Source: Beverwykella pulmonaria
Lineage: Eukaryota > Ascomycota > Dothideomycetes > Pleosporales > Melanommataceae
Reading direction: 5' to 3'
Assembly (NCBI GenBank): GCA_001599595.1
Contig: BCHH01000006.1
Location: forward strand, 2,216,319 to 2,280,318
DNA length: 64,000 bases
The translations under genes and the position numbers were made by a program. Under the pieces are notes generated by a model that ran no database searches, was not told the origin of the DNA, and worked only from the letters and a program-made list of their open reading frames with translations. Numbering within the stretch: the stretch's first letter is position 1; every line of letters starts with the position of its first letter. This document shows, one piece after another, positions 44,701 through 57,117 of this stretch.

Positions 44701-45430
44701 CGGCGATTACCTTTCTACCTCCTTCTCTCGCGTACAGTCGGTCGAATCTGACATGTCTACCCAAACAGCAGCACTTAGAGATGCGCTTCCAGTGCTCTCC
44801 GAGGACGCCACAATCCGAGCACCTCTCCATGAGCTGCGAGAGGCCATTGGGAAGCAGAATCTCGTCGAATACGACCCCACTGGCGAGACACCTCAACGGG
44901 TCACATACCCGATACCTACCAACTTGCCTCGTACGGAAGCCCACGAGATCATCGTATCTCGCATGCGCGAACAGTGTGCCTCAGATGCGACACGCAGCCC
45001 GTCCAAAGGCATTATCTTCAACGACAACACGAATACTGCCCCTTCTATAGCAGAAGATTTGTTTGCACCCATACACAGCCAACCAAACTTCTCCCGCTCC
45101 ATCAGCGTAAATGCTGAGTCAAGCATAATGCAAGGCTCATCTCTCCGCGAGCTGGACATTAACATCCTCTCGCAGGACCCGCTAACCCTCTTGTCTCCGC
45201 CTCTTGTCTCCCCATCTGACGCAACAGATGACGCGGCGCCTCCTTATAAAAAGCAGAACCGCGGAGGAAAGGATAGATCTAACTTGCTGATGAAAAAGAT
45301 GGCTAGGAAGACGGTCGGTGCTAGTCATGGACTGGGGGACCGGGAAAATCTAACTATCACAAATTTCAGTGCTAGCATAGGGCCAGGGGTTGGGGCAGGC
45401 AGGAAGTTGCGGAGTCATGGAAGTTCTTGA
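41707..45430 (+). CDS. bimC: Kinesin-5 (BimC/Cut7/Eg5) spindle motor
   Basis: Four exons, 41707-42156, 42210-43916, 43969-44421 and 44480-45430, encode 1186 aa. The N-terminal ~75 residues are basic and Ser/Pro-rich. The motor domain (about 78-435) has INVVVRCRGRNDRE, the P-loop FAYGQTGTGKTYTMSGD, split just upstream by the first intron, switch I NDLSSRSHTVFTI and switch II LVDLAGSEN. The neck and first stalk follow (RNKPQVNPLLSKKTLLREF), then long coiled coils that form the bipolar tetramer. The BimC box is in the tail as ETPQRVTYPIP, with a TP site likely to be phosphorylated by CDK1. The protein slides antiparallel microtubules apart to build the mitotic spindle. Length and layout match Aspergillus BimC. 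The splice of the first 53-nt intron is needed to complete the motor. Confidence 0.96.
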
Positions 45431-45938
45431 GTGAAGCTCAGATGGTGGGGAGAAGACACTTTGATGTGTTGGTCGTGTCATTCAGGGCTAACGTTGGATT
45501 GTTGGAGCATATCCGAAGATGTTGCTCTCCTGGCGGCTACCTTCGTGGAGTTTGGGAGGTGAAGGGTGTACGGCGTAATACCGCAGTTTATGCGTATATT
45601 CATGGGTTTATGGTTTTAGAATCTAGGCGGGTTTTATGATGGGATGATCGAAAAGATCGGATTAATGGATTGTCTTTTCACTGTTCATATTACGTTTTGG
45701 TCCCGCCTACTTTCATGGTATTTGTTATGGTTGGATAAGTGTTGTGTTTCTCCTTAGGTTTTGGCTATCGATTGAAAGCATGTTGATTAATGCCGTGCGT
45801 GATTTGTAAGTTCCAAAAGTACCTCGTTGGTCTCAATACGGGATATTTATGAAACATAGTGTGGCATGTTTGCTGCTTAGGTTGCCAAGACCGCCGACCT
45901 TCAAACATCTCGAACGACTACGCCAACATCACCGCAAG
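45431..45938. other. Intergenic
   Basis: Kinesin-5 3' flank and PIG-S promoter, both on the plus strand. The PIG-S frame is open back to an ATG at 45849 (MKHSVACLLLRL); the later ATG at 45939 is preferred. Confidence 0.5.
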
Positions 45939-47723
45939 ATGTCCGCACCTGCGCGCGCCGACGCGTCTCCAGCACCAAGAACGGCCCTAGAGACTCCCAA
46001 ATCGTCTTCTAAACCCCTTGACGCGGTCAAACTACCAACCCAGCCCCCGCCAGAGACTTCAGAGAGCCTCTGGCTGCGACGCTATGTGATCCTCTCCTTC
46101 TGGGCTGTCGTGGTCTTGCTCGGACTCCCAGTATGGTGGAAGACGACGGCCATCTATCGCGCCGATCTGCCCTTGCCGTATATGACAGATTGGGCTGATG
46201 GAAAGGTTGTATTCTTGTCTGCGAATTGTTCAACAACTGCTGACACAGACGCCTAGATATGTAAACCAGTCTTCCCTCTACGCATCGCTGTCGAAGCTCC
46301 AATGCCGCTCCAAGACGCTCAGCACCTCATACACATGACCCAACACGCCATCGATGATCTCAACGAGTTCTCCGCACACCACTTGCGCCTCATGCTCTCC
46401 GATATCTCCGATCTGCCGGCTTCAGCCAATGCCTCCCAGGAAGTGGTGCGCGATGAAGGACCAAGGCAAAGCATAAGCGATGAGGACACTGCCCTTTCGA
46501 TTAGGCTTATACCCGTGGAGACTGGGACAACCCCTCGCTCGCACTTGCAGCCGTTCTCTCCGACTCTGGACGTTTACTACGCACAGAACCAGATCCCACC
46601 CCCATCATCGACCGGCTCACCTCTTGCGACATTCATTGCGCACGAGCTGCACAAGATCTTTGCTGAAGAACAGGCTCAGCTGGCGTACCTTCTCACCACC
46701 TCGGGTATACACACCGCCAAGATGCAGGCGTTATCTCCAGAAACGGCTGCGGAGCTCGAGCGGCAATCAACGAGAGCCTTCAAGTACGCACCGACCTATC
46801 ATTTGACCTTTTCTCTCTTCAGCTCCTCGTCTGTAGCTTCCGCGTGGGACATCGAGTCTGCTCTTAGGCAATACTTGTCTCCATTGTTAGAGTCGTTCGC
46901 TTCCATTAGCGACTTCACTGTGGACTCCCAGGTACAGCTCTACGCAGGTTTCTCCCCCTCGGTTCGGGCACCCGAGTACGACGAGACCCTCAAAGCTTGG
47001 ACTCTTCGAAAGGAAGACCTTAGTGGTTTCATCAACGCCGCCGAGTGGCCACTGAGCCCAAGTATTGGCATTGGCCCAACCGTTAACTTTGTTCTCTACG
47101 TCCCAGACGAAAGCCAGTCTCCACTGCTGGTGAAGGAAAGTGGTGCAAATAGCTGGTTGGTTCCTCAATGGGGCGGTGTTGTTATTTTGAACCCATCGTC
47201 GATGCAGGGGAAGAATGCGAGCATACCAACCGTCTTGACCAAAGATGCACTTGCACCTGCCATGCACACTTTCTCAGATCAGCTCATGTCTCTCCTCGGA
47301 CTACCACAAACGCCTGCGTCACTTCCCCTTCGACTCTCCACTTTGAAAAGAGTTCGTGCGGCGTCTCTTCTCTTCTCGGCGTCCTCAACCTTGGGGGCCC
47401 TGGCTCGACTCACCAGAGCCCTCCCATCCATCCCAATTCCAGACACAGTCGCCAAATCTGTGGATCTCACTACGGCCCATCTTCAAGAAGCATGTGATCA
47501 TCTACGAGAGGGTCGCTTTCAGGGCGCTCTCGAACATGCAAGAATCGCAGAAGCCGAGGCAGAAAAGGCCTTCTTCGAACGATCTATGGTCGGCCAAGTG
47601 TACTTCCCTGACGAGCACAAAGTTGCCGTGTATTTGCCGCTGCTAGGCCCGGTAGCTGTACCTCTGGTGATGGCCGCCATCAAAGAGCTCAAAAGCGGGA
47701 TTTCAGCGTTGCGGAAAAGATGA
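45939..47723 (+). CDS. GPI17: GPI transamidase subunit PIG-S (Gpi17)
   Basis: Two exons, 45939-46205 and 46257-47723, give 577 aa; the 51-nt intron is GTTGTA...GCCTAG in phase 0. The N-terminus is Pro/Ser-rich. The first membrane helix is YVILSFWAVVVLLGLPVWWK, followed by the luminal ICKPVFPLRIAVEAP region. The large luminal domain contains IGIGPTVNFVLYVPDESQSP, LVPQWGGVVILNPSS and HTFSDQLMSLLGLPQTPASL, all typical of the PIG-S family. A C-terminal hydrophobic helix (YLPLLGPVAVPLVMAAIKEL) ends the protein. It is a structural subunit of the ER complex that cleaves C-terminal signals and attaches GPI anchors to proteins. Confidence 0.92.
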
Positions 47724-48596
47724 GTCTAAGCATGCTGAAGTATGTTTAGTATGCATCCAAGCACCCAAGTACTGTCAGGTACTCGGTGACATGCCACATA
47801 ATCGAGAGAAGACGCATGGCGAAATCGAGCCGAGTCTGCTGCAGGGCAAGGAAGACAGCCATCCTAACTAGGCAAGTGGTGTAGCAGTGCCGTAACTCGA
47901 TCACCTAAGGCTGTGGCTGTGTGCTCTTGGCGATGTACCGGTAGATCGTTCCCCATGTTCGGTTTGTCCTCACGTTTGACGTCCCGAGCCCCGCTGCGGG
48001 GTAGGAACTGGAGCTTGACCAACCGTGAATTTCATCATAGGAAGTGAAAGTGTAATAGTACTTAACCAATCTAAAAATTGGCCACTATTGGCCTCCACGT
48101 TCAGCCTTCACGACTTTATTGGGTGGTCGTGGCTGGTGGAGCTGCCGAGTCGAGAAAAGAGACTCTCCAACCCAACAGTGGAGGGTCTGTGTCTTGGCAC
48201 GTAAGATCAAGCAACTGACGGATATACGCATGTACATGCTGACAGCTCCTTGAGTCTCTTCATAAGACGCAATTGGATTGTTGGATAAGAGCCCAACTTT
48301 TATAGGCAAGAGTGTTTCAGCCGGCCAAAGATTCTACAGTAGGGTCATCCCAACGTAAGCCTGTGCCGCCCTCCACTAGTACAGGGCCTGAATTTGACCT
48401 ATATGTCGCTTCAATGCCCTGCTTTGGTTAACTTGACCCTGGTACTGTGGGCCTGGCCCAAGGCTTAAGCTGCGCTGTTCCGCCCCTACAAGTACTCCCC
48501 TTCTTCCTTCCTCATCCTGCTCCCTCTAGTTGTGAAATTCCATCCTTCCCTCCTCCCCGATTCGAAGACCGTGAAACATACAAATTATCCCTCAAT
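47724..48596. other. Intergenic
   Basis: PIG-S 3' flank and the promoter of the serine hydrolase gene. The final ~120 bases are C/T-rich. The hydrolase frame extends upstream to 48447 without a better start. No other gene is seen. Confidence 0.5.
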
Positions 48597-49984
48597 ATGC
48601 CTCTTTCCGCAGAAGGTGTCAAGAACGTTCAGTCGATCCTCGATAATGCAACCTCGGAAGGCAAGTCTGGCGCTCCCGGCCTTGTCTTTGTCGCGATCGA
48701 TAAATCTGGCAAGACGCTCGTCGAGCACGCCGCGGGCACCAATGGCATTGACTCGAAGGAGAAAGTTGATCTCAATACCACTTACTGGGTTGCTTCAATG
48801 ACGAAAATCGTGACTACTATCGCAGTCCTGCAGCTCGTCGAGCAAGGCAAAATCCCGTTGGACGATGCGGAGTTTATAAAGAAGGTGGCGCCAGAGCTGG
48901 GACAGAAGAAAGTGTACGCGGATGGGGTGACGCCGGCGGACCAGGAGAAGAGTGTTACGATGAGGATGTTGTTGACTCATACCGCCGGGTTTGGGTATAG
49001 CTTTTTGGATCCGAGGGTGCGGGTTAATGAGTTTACCGGAGACCCTCAGGCTATCATTGATGCCCCGATGGTGAACCAGCCAGGTTCCATGTGGGAATAC
49101 GGTGTACGCATTCTCCCAGCCTCTTACTTTTCCTCTCTAACAAATCGTAGATCAATGTCGATTGGGCTGGAATCGTCTTCGAGCGAGTCACAGGGACCAA
49201 GTTAGGCGAGTACTTCCAAGAGCACATCTTCAAGCCGCTCGGCGTGAACGAAACCGCCATGTTTCCCACCCCCGCAATGAAGAGCAATTTCGCAAAGAAT
49301 CACCAGAGAGATACCGAGGGCAACCTTAGCGAGTCTGATCCTGTGTATCCGTCACCCTTGAAAGCAGAAACGAAGGAAGAGCAGGACAAGATCTTGCAAG
49401 CTGGGGGCCACGGCCTGTATTCGAAGCCGACGGAATACGTTAGTAAGTGGCTCAGACCTAGGTGCGAGTTTTCGGGAGTGGTACTAAGTAGAGCGTAGAA
49501 ATCCTGGGCGCACTTCTCAACGACGGCACATCACCCACCACAGGTGCCAAGATCCTGTCCCCTGAGACTGTGGAAATGATGTTCCAAAATCAGATCCCAA
49601 ATCAGCCTAACTTTGCTAGAGGAGGGTAAGGATGATCCTTCCCACGCCTCTCCTCCCTTGATAATACATTCCACTAACAATATTACTAGTCCGCCGCCCG
49701 CAAATCCAGCAATCGCCAACCACAGCGAAGAAATGTACCCTCAAGAAGGCAATCCACCTCAAGGCTGGGGGCTCAGCTTCTTCCTCACTCTATCTCCCGG
49801 CGGAACTGGCCGCGGTGCGAGCACGGGTTGGTGGGCGGGCTTACCGAATTTGTTCTACTGGGTGGATAGAGAGAAGGGCGTTGCGGGGGTCATTGCGAGT
49901 CAGGTGCTGCCATTTGGGGACCCGAAGGTGTTTGGGACGTGGATGGCGGCGGAGAAGGCGGTTTATGATGGGTTGGAGAAGTAG
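48597..49984 (+). CDS. Beta-lactamase-fold serine hydrolase (class C / EstB-LovD type)
   Basis: Four exons, 48597-49103, 49151-49442, 49499-49625 and 49690-49984, encode 406 aa. The protein starts MPLSAEGVKNVQSILDNATS. The nucleophile motif Ser-x-x-Lys is ASMTK (Ser67, Lys70), preceded by NTTYWV. MLLTHTAGFGYSF is the conserved loop. The Tyr motif falls at WEYGINVDWAG (Tyr168), right at an exon join. The third motif region is ASTGWWAGLPNLFYWVDRE. The family includes esterases, transesterases such as LovD, and D-aminopeptidase-like enzymes; beta-lactam breakdown need not be its job. There is no signal peptide, so it is probably intracellular. Skipping the introns would lose the Tyr motif. Substrate is unknown. 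Confidence 0.9.
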
Positions 49985-52383
49985 ATAAGTAAGGGTGGAA
50001 GAGGTCTGGGATTTTGAGGGTTACTAATCAGAACTTAACGTTAGGCTGACGTATGAAAAGAGTCGATACACACACTTTCTCGTTTGGGTGCATTAATGCC
50101 TCGTAGGGCAAAGACTGTTGATCAATATGCAGAATATCGGATTTCCAGATGCAATTGAACTAATTGCGAGCAAATGACTCCACTCCGATAAGAAGCTAAG
50201 CAGATAGAGTGTGTGCTAAGATGTGGTACTAGATTTGTGGATATGTGTTCGTATGGAGGTAGGGATCTGTGTATTCAAACGTCAAGTGACTAACGTGCAT
50301 TGTAGGGCAAAGCCGAACCAAACCGATCCTTGAGGTTGGCATGTGAAGACATTCCTAATTCTTTGAGAACAAGGTTACTAATGCGGATAGTCCAGAACCA
50401 TATTAAATTGGATTGACGATATACAGCCCTCCATTCACGAATCCTGAATCCTGTAGACCCTCAGACACATATGATCCAGTTCGTTATATGGGCTAACAGA
50501 TGCAGTAAGTAGTACGGCCCTTAGGAGCCCACCAAGCCTCGGACAGTCCTGATCAGAGTGGTCTTCACCATGGGAACCAATCATTCTTTTCACTATTTGG
50601 CATGCAACGCTGGTTCCAAGGAGTTGGGTAATTGAATTACGGTCCCGCTTCTTGTGCTACCTTGCCGTAGTACAAGACCGCTACACAAGCTACCTTTTGC
50701 ATCTGCTGGCCCTGTTGATATTGCGCTCTTCGTTGCACCTTTGCTTGCATGTTTGGTATCAGTGCTCAATCTCCATTCCACTCTTTTCGTAATCGCTGCC
50801 TGGTCTGTTTTCACCCTCAACTTTTTTTCAAGAAGAAAGTGCGTTTGTTCGCTTGCGCCTGGTATATCTAAATTTAGTAGAGTGGTGGAAAAGTTATGGC
50901 TTCACCCTCACGTGCTACTTCAGTTCTTTTCGGGTTTCGCGCATATTCAAATACCATGGAGGGCGGTGGGCAGCCTCTCGCAAAGGATCACGAAAAGTGA
51001 GCTTGTAAATTGCCACGCGCTATAACCTAACTTGTGGGAGCCCCGCATGGGTCCACGCGTCTAGATATTCACCGTACCGTGGCTAGATTTGGCATTCAGG
51101 GGCATGTGATTTTGTTTCTAGCCCCATACAGTTGAACATGCTCGCATTCTGACTCTCGCGTGGACAAGTTACTCTCAGGCCAAGGAAGTCTCGGAGGCTT
51201 TCTGAGATATGTTGATCAGCTGTCCATGTCCCACCACTGTTGTCCACTTCCACGGGTCGTGCGATCTAACAAGTGGACCTAAGTAATCCTTGAGGCAAAC
51301 TTGACGGGCACATCTTCCGGTCACTTCAGGACCCAATCTCGACAGTCGTTAGGTTTGATCCAAGATTCTTGGTGTTACTCTGCCACAATGCATGATGCAT
51401 AGCTTCACAACATCCAAATCTCAAGATCGAAACTTGCTAGCCCCACACCCATTCATGTGGGGACAAGCTGGAAGATGAATATTGGTCAGCCTCGAATCCC
51501 CACAATACTATACGGTATCAGAAAAGAAGACTGAAGTCCGGGGGCAATCCTTCTCGAAGCCAACTTGAGCCCCATAAATAGCGTGCCGGCTAATAAAGAA
51601 AGGACAAGGATATCAAATCGCCCGGGAACGTCAACGCCTTCGTGATATCCCTAAGAGGCACATCCAAATGTATGGTACGCTAGCAGTCGCTTAACACCAA
51701 CTCAAATTACATGTCCTCTCACATCCGCTTTCTCTGTAAGTTGGAGCCAGGATCTTTACAATTTTCATGTTCTTCTCGTTGCTAGCCAGGGAGGTGGCAA
51801 TCTTCCCGGCTATTGTTCCCACCTCCAAATATTGCTCCATCTATTCTATACTCCCCACACTCTGCGGGTAAATAGGCTAACCTCTCACAGCACACCAATT
51901 CACTATTATGTCTTCGGCGCTGCGCTTCCAGAAAAGGATATCTCGCCACGGAGGCGTGCCCGATTTCTGAATAGCCCATGAAAATGGTGAGCAAAACGCC
52001 TTCGTGTGCAATCAAAGGTCTCGTTTTAGTGGGTGGTACACTTTTATTCCTGTGTCGCCACCTACCCTCCTTCCGACCCGGGTTGGACTGGATCTAGTCA
52101 CGCGAGACCCTGGACACGACCTGGAAGCTGTTGTAGTATATCGTGCACATCTGGTTGTATATCGCCGCCTACTCTCCTGCCGACCCGGAATGGTCAGGAT
52201 AATGACAGATAGTTCCTTGGCAGCCTCAGCGGTACTAATAAGTTTATGGTGCCGCTCCAGAAATTCGACAGTGACACAATTTGCTTCTCATCTGCCCCCA
52301 AGCCGTGATCTACGCACGCCCTTTCCACGTCCCCGATATTACCCTTTCCGGTCCAGCTTTCATTGAGGGGTACCACACTCAAG
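49985..52383. other. Intergenic, gene-poor
   Basis: No convincing gene lies on either strand in 2.4 kb; ORFs at 50654-51025 and 52004-52366 lack any feature. It contains a 28-bp direct repeat (52054-52081 and 52161-52188). The last ~200 bases are the presumed promoter of the AA8 gene. Confidence 0.5.
52054..52188. repeat. Imperfect 28-bp direct repeat upstream of the AA8 gene
   Basis: Copies at 52054-52081 and 52161-52188 share 24 of 28 bases; both end CCGACCCGG. They are spaced 107 bp start to start and lie 196-330 bp before the AA8 start codon. The role is unknown. Confidence 0.55.
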
Positions 52384-53171
52384 ATGCGTTGCACATTTGG
52401 ACTCGTCTGGGCTGCATCTCTACTTGGTTCTGGTTAGTAGATGATCCATTCTTGGAGAAACTTATCATTGACACACACTCTAGCACTCGGCAGCCCAGTC
52501 CAGGACATTCTTCCCAGGGACTCTGCCATCTCATACTACGACCCAGAGACTGGATTTACCTTCTCCGAGTTTAAGGCAGCATACTCGTTATCAGCCAACA
52601 TTGTGTATCGTGTTGCCGTACCCAGTGATGTTGCTGCTGGCGCGGCGTATGATGTCGTTGTTCAAATTGTTGCGCCTAGCCAAGTGGGCTGGAGTGGACT
52701 TGCGTGGGGTGGCTCCATGCCCAAGAACCCTCTGACAGTGGGATGGGCAAACGGCCAGAAGCCTGTTATCTCTTCTCGCTATGCAGCGTAAGACATCTCA
52801 TACTGTTAGCTGCTTTGAAGAAGACTGACGCGCTTTGCAGTAGCCACGTAATGCCGACAGCGTACAGCGGTGCCACATACCAACAACTCACCACTGGGAA
52901 CCGGGTTAACAGCACGCATTGGCAGCTCACTGCGAAATGCACTGGATGCACATCGTTCACTGGCGCAAACGGTGCTGTGAGACTCAATCCAACGGGCTCG
53001 AACCGGTTCGCCTTTGCATACGCGGCAGCTAAACCCACGAGCCCTTCGTCGAACACTTCCAGCTTCGGAATGCATGACGTTTTTAATTACTGGAACCATG
53101 ATTTCTCTCAGGGTTTAAACCCCAACTTTTCCGCTCTGGTTGTCAAAAATGGAGGCACTATCAAGTCCTGA
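52384..53171 (+). CDS. Secreted single-domain AA8 cytochrome b (CDH-type iron reductase domain)
   Basis: Three exons, 52384-52432, 52484-52787 and 52841-53171, encode 227 aa. The signal peptide is MRCTFGLVWAASLLGSALG. The mature protein is one cellobiose-dehydrogenase cytochrome (DOMON-like, AA8) domain: YYDPETGFTFSEF, VGWSGLAWGGSMPKNPLTVG, then SFGMHDVFNYWNHDF. The heme would be held by the Met in GGSMPKN and the His in GMHDVF, as in CDH. The Cys pair in KCTGCTSF is probably a disulfide. There is no dehydrogenase domain, cellulose-binding module or membrane anchor. Stand-alone AA8 proteins are thought to pass electrons, for example to copper monooxygenases or ferric iron outside the cell; the partner is not visible here. 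It converges with a second secreted-protein gene at 53860-55176. Confidence 0.9.
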
Positions 53172-53859
53172 AGAGCTGGGCTGCTGTTAGTGGTAGAGAA
53201 TAGCATACGGTAGCGAGGCATTTGTATTTCGATTCGTGATAAATATTCACCCACCACCATGAGGCTCTTGTTTTCTGCATGCACGTAAATGGATTTGGTC
53301 ACATTGTCCCTTTATTGTATTATAGGGCTCTGTCGTTTCCGATGAACTCACAATCGGTAAAAGGAGCATGCCAGGATTCTGCATCGTTTTCACACAAGCA
53401 ATAAGTCAGCATAATTGCATATCAATCCAACAAGCTGAAATTCTTTTTAATGCACCAACAAGTCTCTCTGAAGTCCGAAGTCCGAGTAAGATAACATCAT
53501 GATCGAGCCCGAGACATTTGCTTAATATGAACACCAAGAACTGTAATGCGGGGAATGATTACTAGAATTGTATAGAAACGACTATCTAGCTACAGCAATC
53601 TGCTTATACGACTTGGGGGGAAGAATACAAGGGCTTAACCAACAAAATATGCCAGGGGTACAAGCATAACGAGCGTTAAGAAGAAACCGCCAAATCACAC
53701 CCCTGCAAGTTCCACCTTGATTGCTGGCCGGGATAGAATAGCCTGCGGGTCGGACCTGAATCCCCTACCTTCCGAAGAGCCGTTGCGGATCACCAAATTC
53801 GATAGAGATTGGAATGCGAAGTGCCTGGGAGGAAATAGCGGTTATGGATGTGCGGCGCT
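53172..53859. other. Convergent intergenic region
   Basis: 3' flanks of the AA8 (+) and DUF1996 (-) genes. No feature is recognised. Confidence 0.5.
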
Positions 53860-55176
53860 CTATGCCTTGATGGCTGGTTCACCCATAGGCATCGACTTCA
53901 GCCCTGATAGTCACATGTCATTAGCATTTGTATCTAATTTGCTCAAGAATAGATAAACTTACATCCATCGACGGGCTCTACGGCTTGCTGCTTCTTGGTG
54001 CATGCGTTGTATTGGGCAGGTTGCTGGGCCTTGAGTCCGGCCTTGGGGCAATCAACATTGAGGTTGCAGTTGTTGTCCATAGCCTTCTGGAGAGAGTCTC
54101 CCTCCCAGCCGAAGACGTAATCACCGTGGGCAGCAGGGCCACTAAAGCAAGAGTCAATGATTGTCATGAAGAATTCAAGCGTCGAATTTCCGCTTACCCG
54201 AGGTTCATGCTGTAGACGAACGGATTGGAGCCATCAGTGGGCCACAAGCTCTTGTCGGCGAAGGTGGTGACGTTCCACATGAGCTCGTACATGATCTGGG
54301 GAAGCTTGACGGGGTGGGTAGTCGGGCAGGCTCCTCCACCGCTGGCACCACCCTGGCTTCCGTAGGCAACATGGGACTGGTGGTCGGGAGAGTCGAGGTT
54401 CTTGCCATCCCAGCAGCTGGTGCTTTTGTAAGTTTTGTGAATTAGAGAAGAGAGGTCGAGAGTCTTACGCGGGGAAGATAATGGTCTGTCGGATCATCTT
54501 GCACTTGGGATCCGAGGGGATCTCGACAGTGTCGGTACCAGAGCAGGGCTGGGCCCCGACGAAGGTGTTTTCGTTGGGAGACGTCCAGCAACGATGGCAG
54601 ATGTTTGCCAGCTTGACCTTCTTGGGGTCGGTGTTGGAGGCAGATCCAGCAAGCATGCGGAAACCCTACGCTAGTCAGAATAACGGTCATTCTTACTTGA
54701 TCATTGCCACTCACCTTCTTGAACGCAGTCATCTTTCCGTTGGGAAGATAGTAGATATCGAGACCACCATTGTTGATGAGCTTTCCCTGGGGTCCTCCGT
54801 TTCCAACCTGGGGAACACGCGTGTAGGAGCCGTTCTTTGACTTAAAGAACATGACAGCAGTCCAGTAGTTGGACTTATCCTGGAGGAAAGTACACGATGT
54901 GCACGTGGACTGTGTGGCTGGGTCGTTGTTCGGGTCCATGGTAACATTGAAGCTGTTTCCACCTGTCACACGAGTCAATTTTTAACTTTTCTCGCGAGAT
55001 TCAAGTAATAACTTACCTACGATCTGGTGAAGATGTGGCGTGTATTTCATGCCAGGGTTGACGAGGGGATCCGTTCGCTCAACGACGAGCTGTGAGCACG
55101 CAAACCGAAGCATGGTTCCTTGAGCGGCCACATTCTGCGTGAAGAGCGCAGCGGCGGCGAGAGTAGCCCACTGCAT
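53860..55176 (-). CDS. Secreted DUF1996 protein
   Basis: Six exons on the minus strand, 55176-55017, 54962-54715, 54665-54469, 54422-54198, 54141-53963 and 53903-53860, all with GT-AG introns and matching phases; 350 aa. The signal peptide is MQWATLAAAALFTQNVAAQG. The DUF1996 domain follows directly: TMLRFACSQLVVERTDPLVN, TPHLHQIVGGNSFNVTMDPN, CTSCTFLQDKSNYWTAVMFF, GFRMLAGSASN and CWDGKNLDSPDHQSHVAYGS. It ends HGDYVFGWEGDSLQKAMDNN, then EPVDGWLKSMPMGEPAIKA. Invariant His, Cys and Trp residues suggest a fixed extracellular fold, but the function of the domain is not known to me. There is no C-terminal WSC or cellulose-binding module, unlike some relatives. The last exon has only 14 codons. Confidence 0.93.
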
Positions 55177-57117
55177 CTTGACTAACGATCGTGTGTTGAT
55201 TTTGTGGTGTAAGGTGGTGACGGCGGGAGATGAATGGGTTCGCAAAGAATGGAGACAGACACAGGATAAACCACGAGGCAATGTATCGTAGGATCCTTAT
55301 ACGTTGTGCAAGCCCCTAGTTGCCACACGGCAGGGTCAACTGCCGGCTGTGGAGAAACTTGTTCTCTCATGTTCTGAAATATGGGGTTAATATAAGCTAT
55401 ATCACGATTGGGCAGGAATACTTCGTATGTTGATATTAATCTCTTACCGCATCCGGAAACCGTCGGCCCTCCGAATTCTGGAGCGTTTAGCTAAGTGGTT
55501 CGATAGAGTGTCACACTCTCACATCGAGTCACTGGCAGTTGTCTCAATCATCATTCCGGATCCCCGGACGCCAAGGTGGTCCCGTGACAGGGCTTGCGAG
55601 GCGCTCATCTCTGAGCTGGTACCATGGCACTTGCCTTTGAATGGGGGTTGGACATAATCCTCCATACGGTAGATGGCTGGTGATAACCATGCGTGAGATC
55701 TTGGTCGAAATGAAGTGCGCGTGGCATGGGCGACCACGGCATTTCGAGAAGAGGGTTGGGTACGACTACAGGCGTGCAGCCTTCAAACTCCCCCATCCTG
55801 AAATCAAGAAACCACGTCACTGTTGGGGTAACTGAGACAAGTTGGAGAAGAATGGAAGTCACTAGATTGCAAGGAGATATGAAGACACGTTTTTTCCTCG
55901 TATGATTACGGACGGAACCGCTTCGTTTCCCAGGGTTTCTTTATTGAAGCATGAGAATACAGATCATGGCGTGCATGCACACGTTCTTTTAACTATATGT
56001 CCACGATTCGGGCTATTTCAGATTGACACAGACATCATTCGTCGAAGAAAAAGGAAGAGCCTGCATACATTTCTTGAAGGTTCGAGTGAAACTGGAGAGT
56101 GCCATAGCACAGAAAGCAGCTTCGACAGGCAACCAGCAGTCCGGCTATGATACACTGAGTGATCGATAAGAGAAGAGAAGAGAAGAGAGAGAAAGTGGAA
56201 GAAAATTCGAGATTGAGGAGAAGAGATTGTAACCAGTAGCAGGTGATGGCCAAGACGTAAAATTTGATGCTCTTTACGCAGGCGAGGGGCGAGGATCGCG
56301 AGAGGATCAATCTTACGGGGGTCGCAGCCGGTAGTTCATTGACAGAGATTTCCTCGTGGGGCTTGTCCGAAAATCTGGACAGCAATAATACGCTCATACC
56401 AGCATAACGCGGCTCTGGACGTTTGTGGCTGTTCAGGTGGCGATCCTGCAAAGATGTGAGGTTGAACGAAGGTTTGTTCAGCGGTACGCCCGACGCCCGA
56501 TCTGCGATCGCTCCGTATCAACACATCTCAATTGGAGCAATCCCCTGCAAGCAGAGGCACTGCCATGAAAACAAGAGAAACTTCAATGTCCGTACGAAGA
56601 CACGATTGGCTCTCGCCCCAAGGGAGCATTCACCCGGCCATGCGGGGATCTTAACCGCCCTCAAATCTGACCCTCTGATCTCCAAATCCTACCTTACCCT
56701 GGCCCCCCGCTAATATGCCGGCAATTTGGGTGTGCCACGCTGACTCCGCCCAACAACGTGTGTGGAGTGCATGCGGGTTAGCGACCTGCATGCGTTATTG
56801 CGGCTGGATCTGGCCGCTGAACAATACATAGACGTGAACGTGCCCACGACCTGGACATGGTTTTTGAAGAAAGCTTATGAAATGAATCTCTCTATCTGAT
56901 CTTCTTCTACCCCCAACACCCATCTGCCGTCTAGGAATCGTCCATGTTCGCCCAAGAGTGCTGCGCGTTTCGCTAGGATGACGGCTTGGCGCTGCACCAC
57001 CTACCGATATGACGGATCTTCTCCAGCTTTTGAGTCTCCTTATTTGCACTTCTAGCTACAGAAATGTGCGACCTGGTGGCCTTTGTTTCATCTCGTCATT
57101 TGTGTTAATGGAAGATA
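55177..57117. other. Intergenic with a purine microsatellite
   Basis: This is the DUF1996 promoter and the 3' flank of the ATPase gene (both minus strand genes). A GAGAA/GA microsatellite lies at about 56169-56193. No gene is supported; the ORF at 56035-56451 (minus) spans this repeat and has no domain. Confidence 0.5.

Noticed and set aside
52004..52366. 120-codon ORF upstream of the AA8 gene
   Set aside because: It runs across the 28-bp direct repeats and has no protein-like features.
56035..56451. 138-codon minus-strand ORF
   Set aside because: Created by the GAGAA/GA microsatellite and flanking low-complexity DNA.
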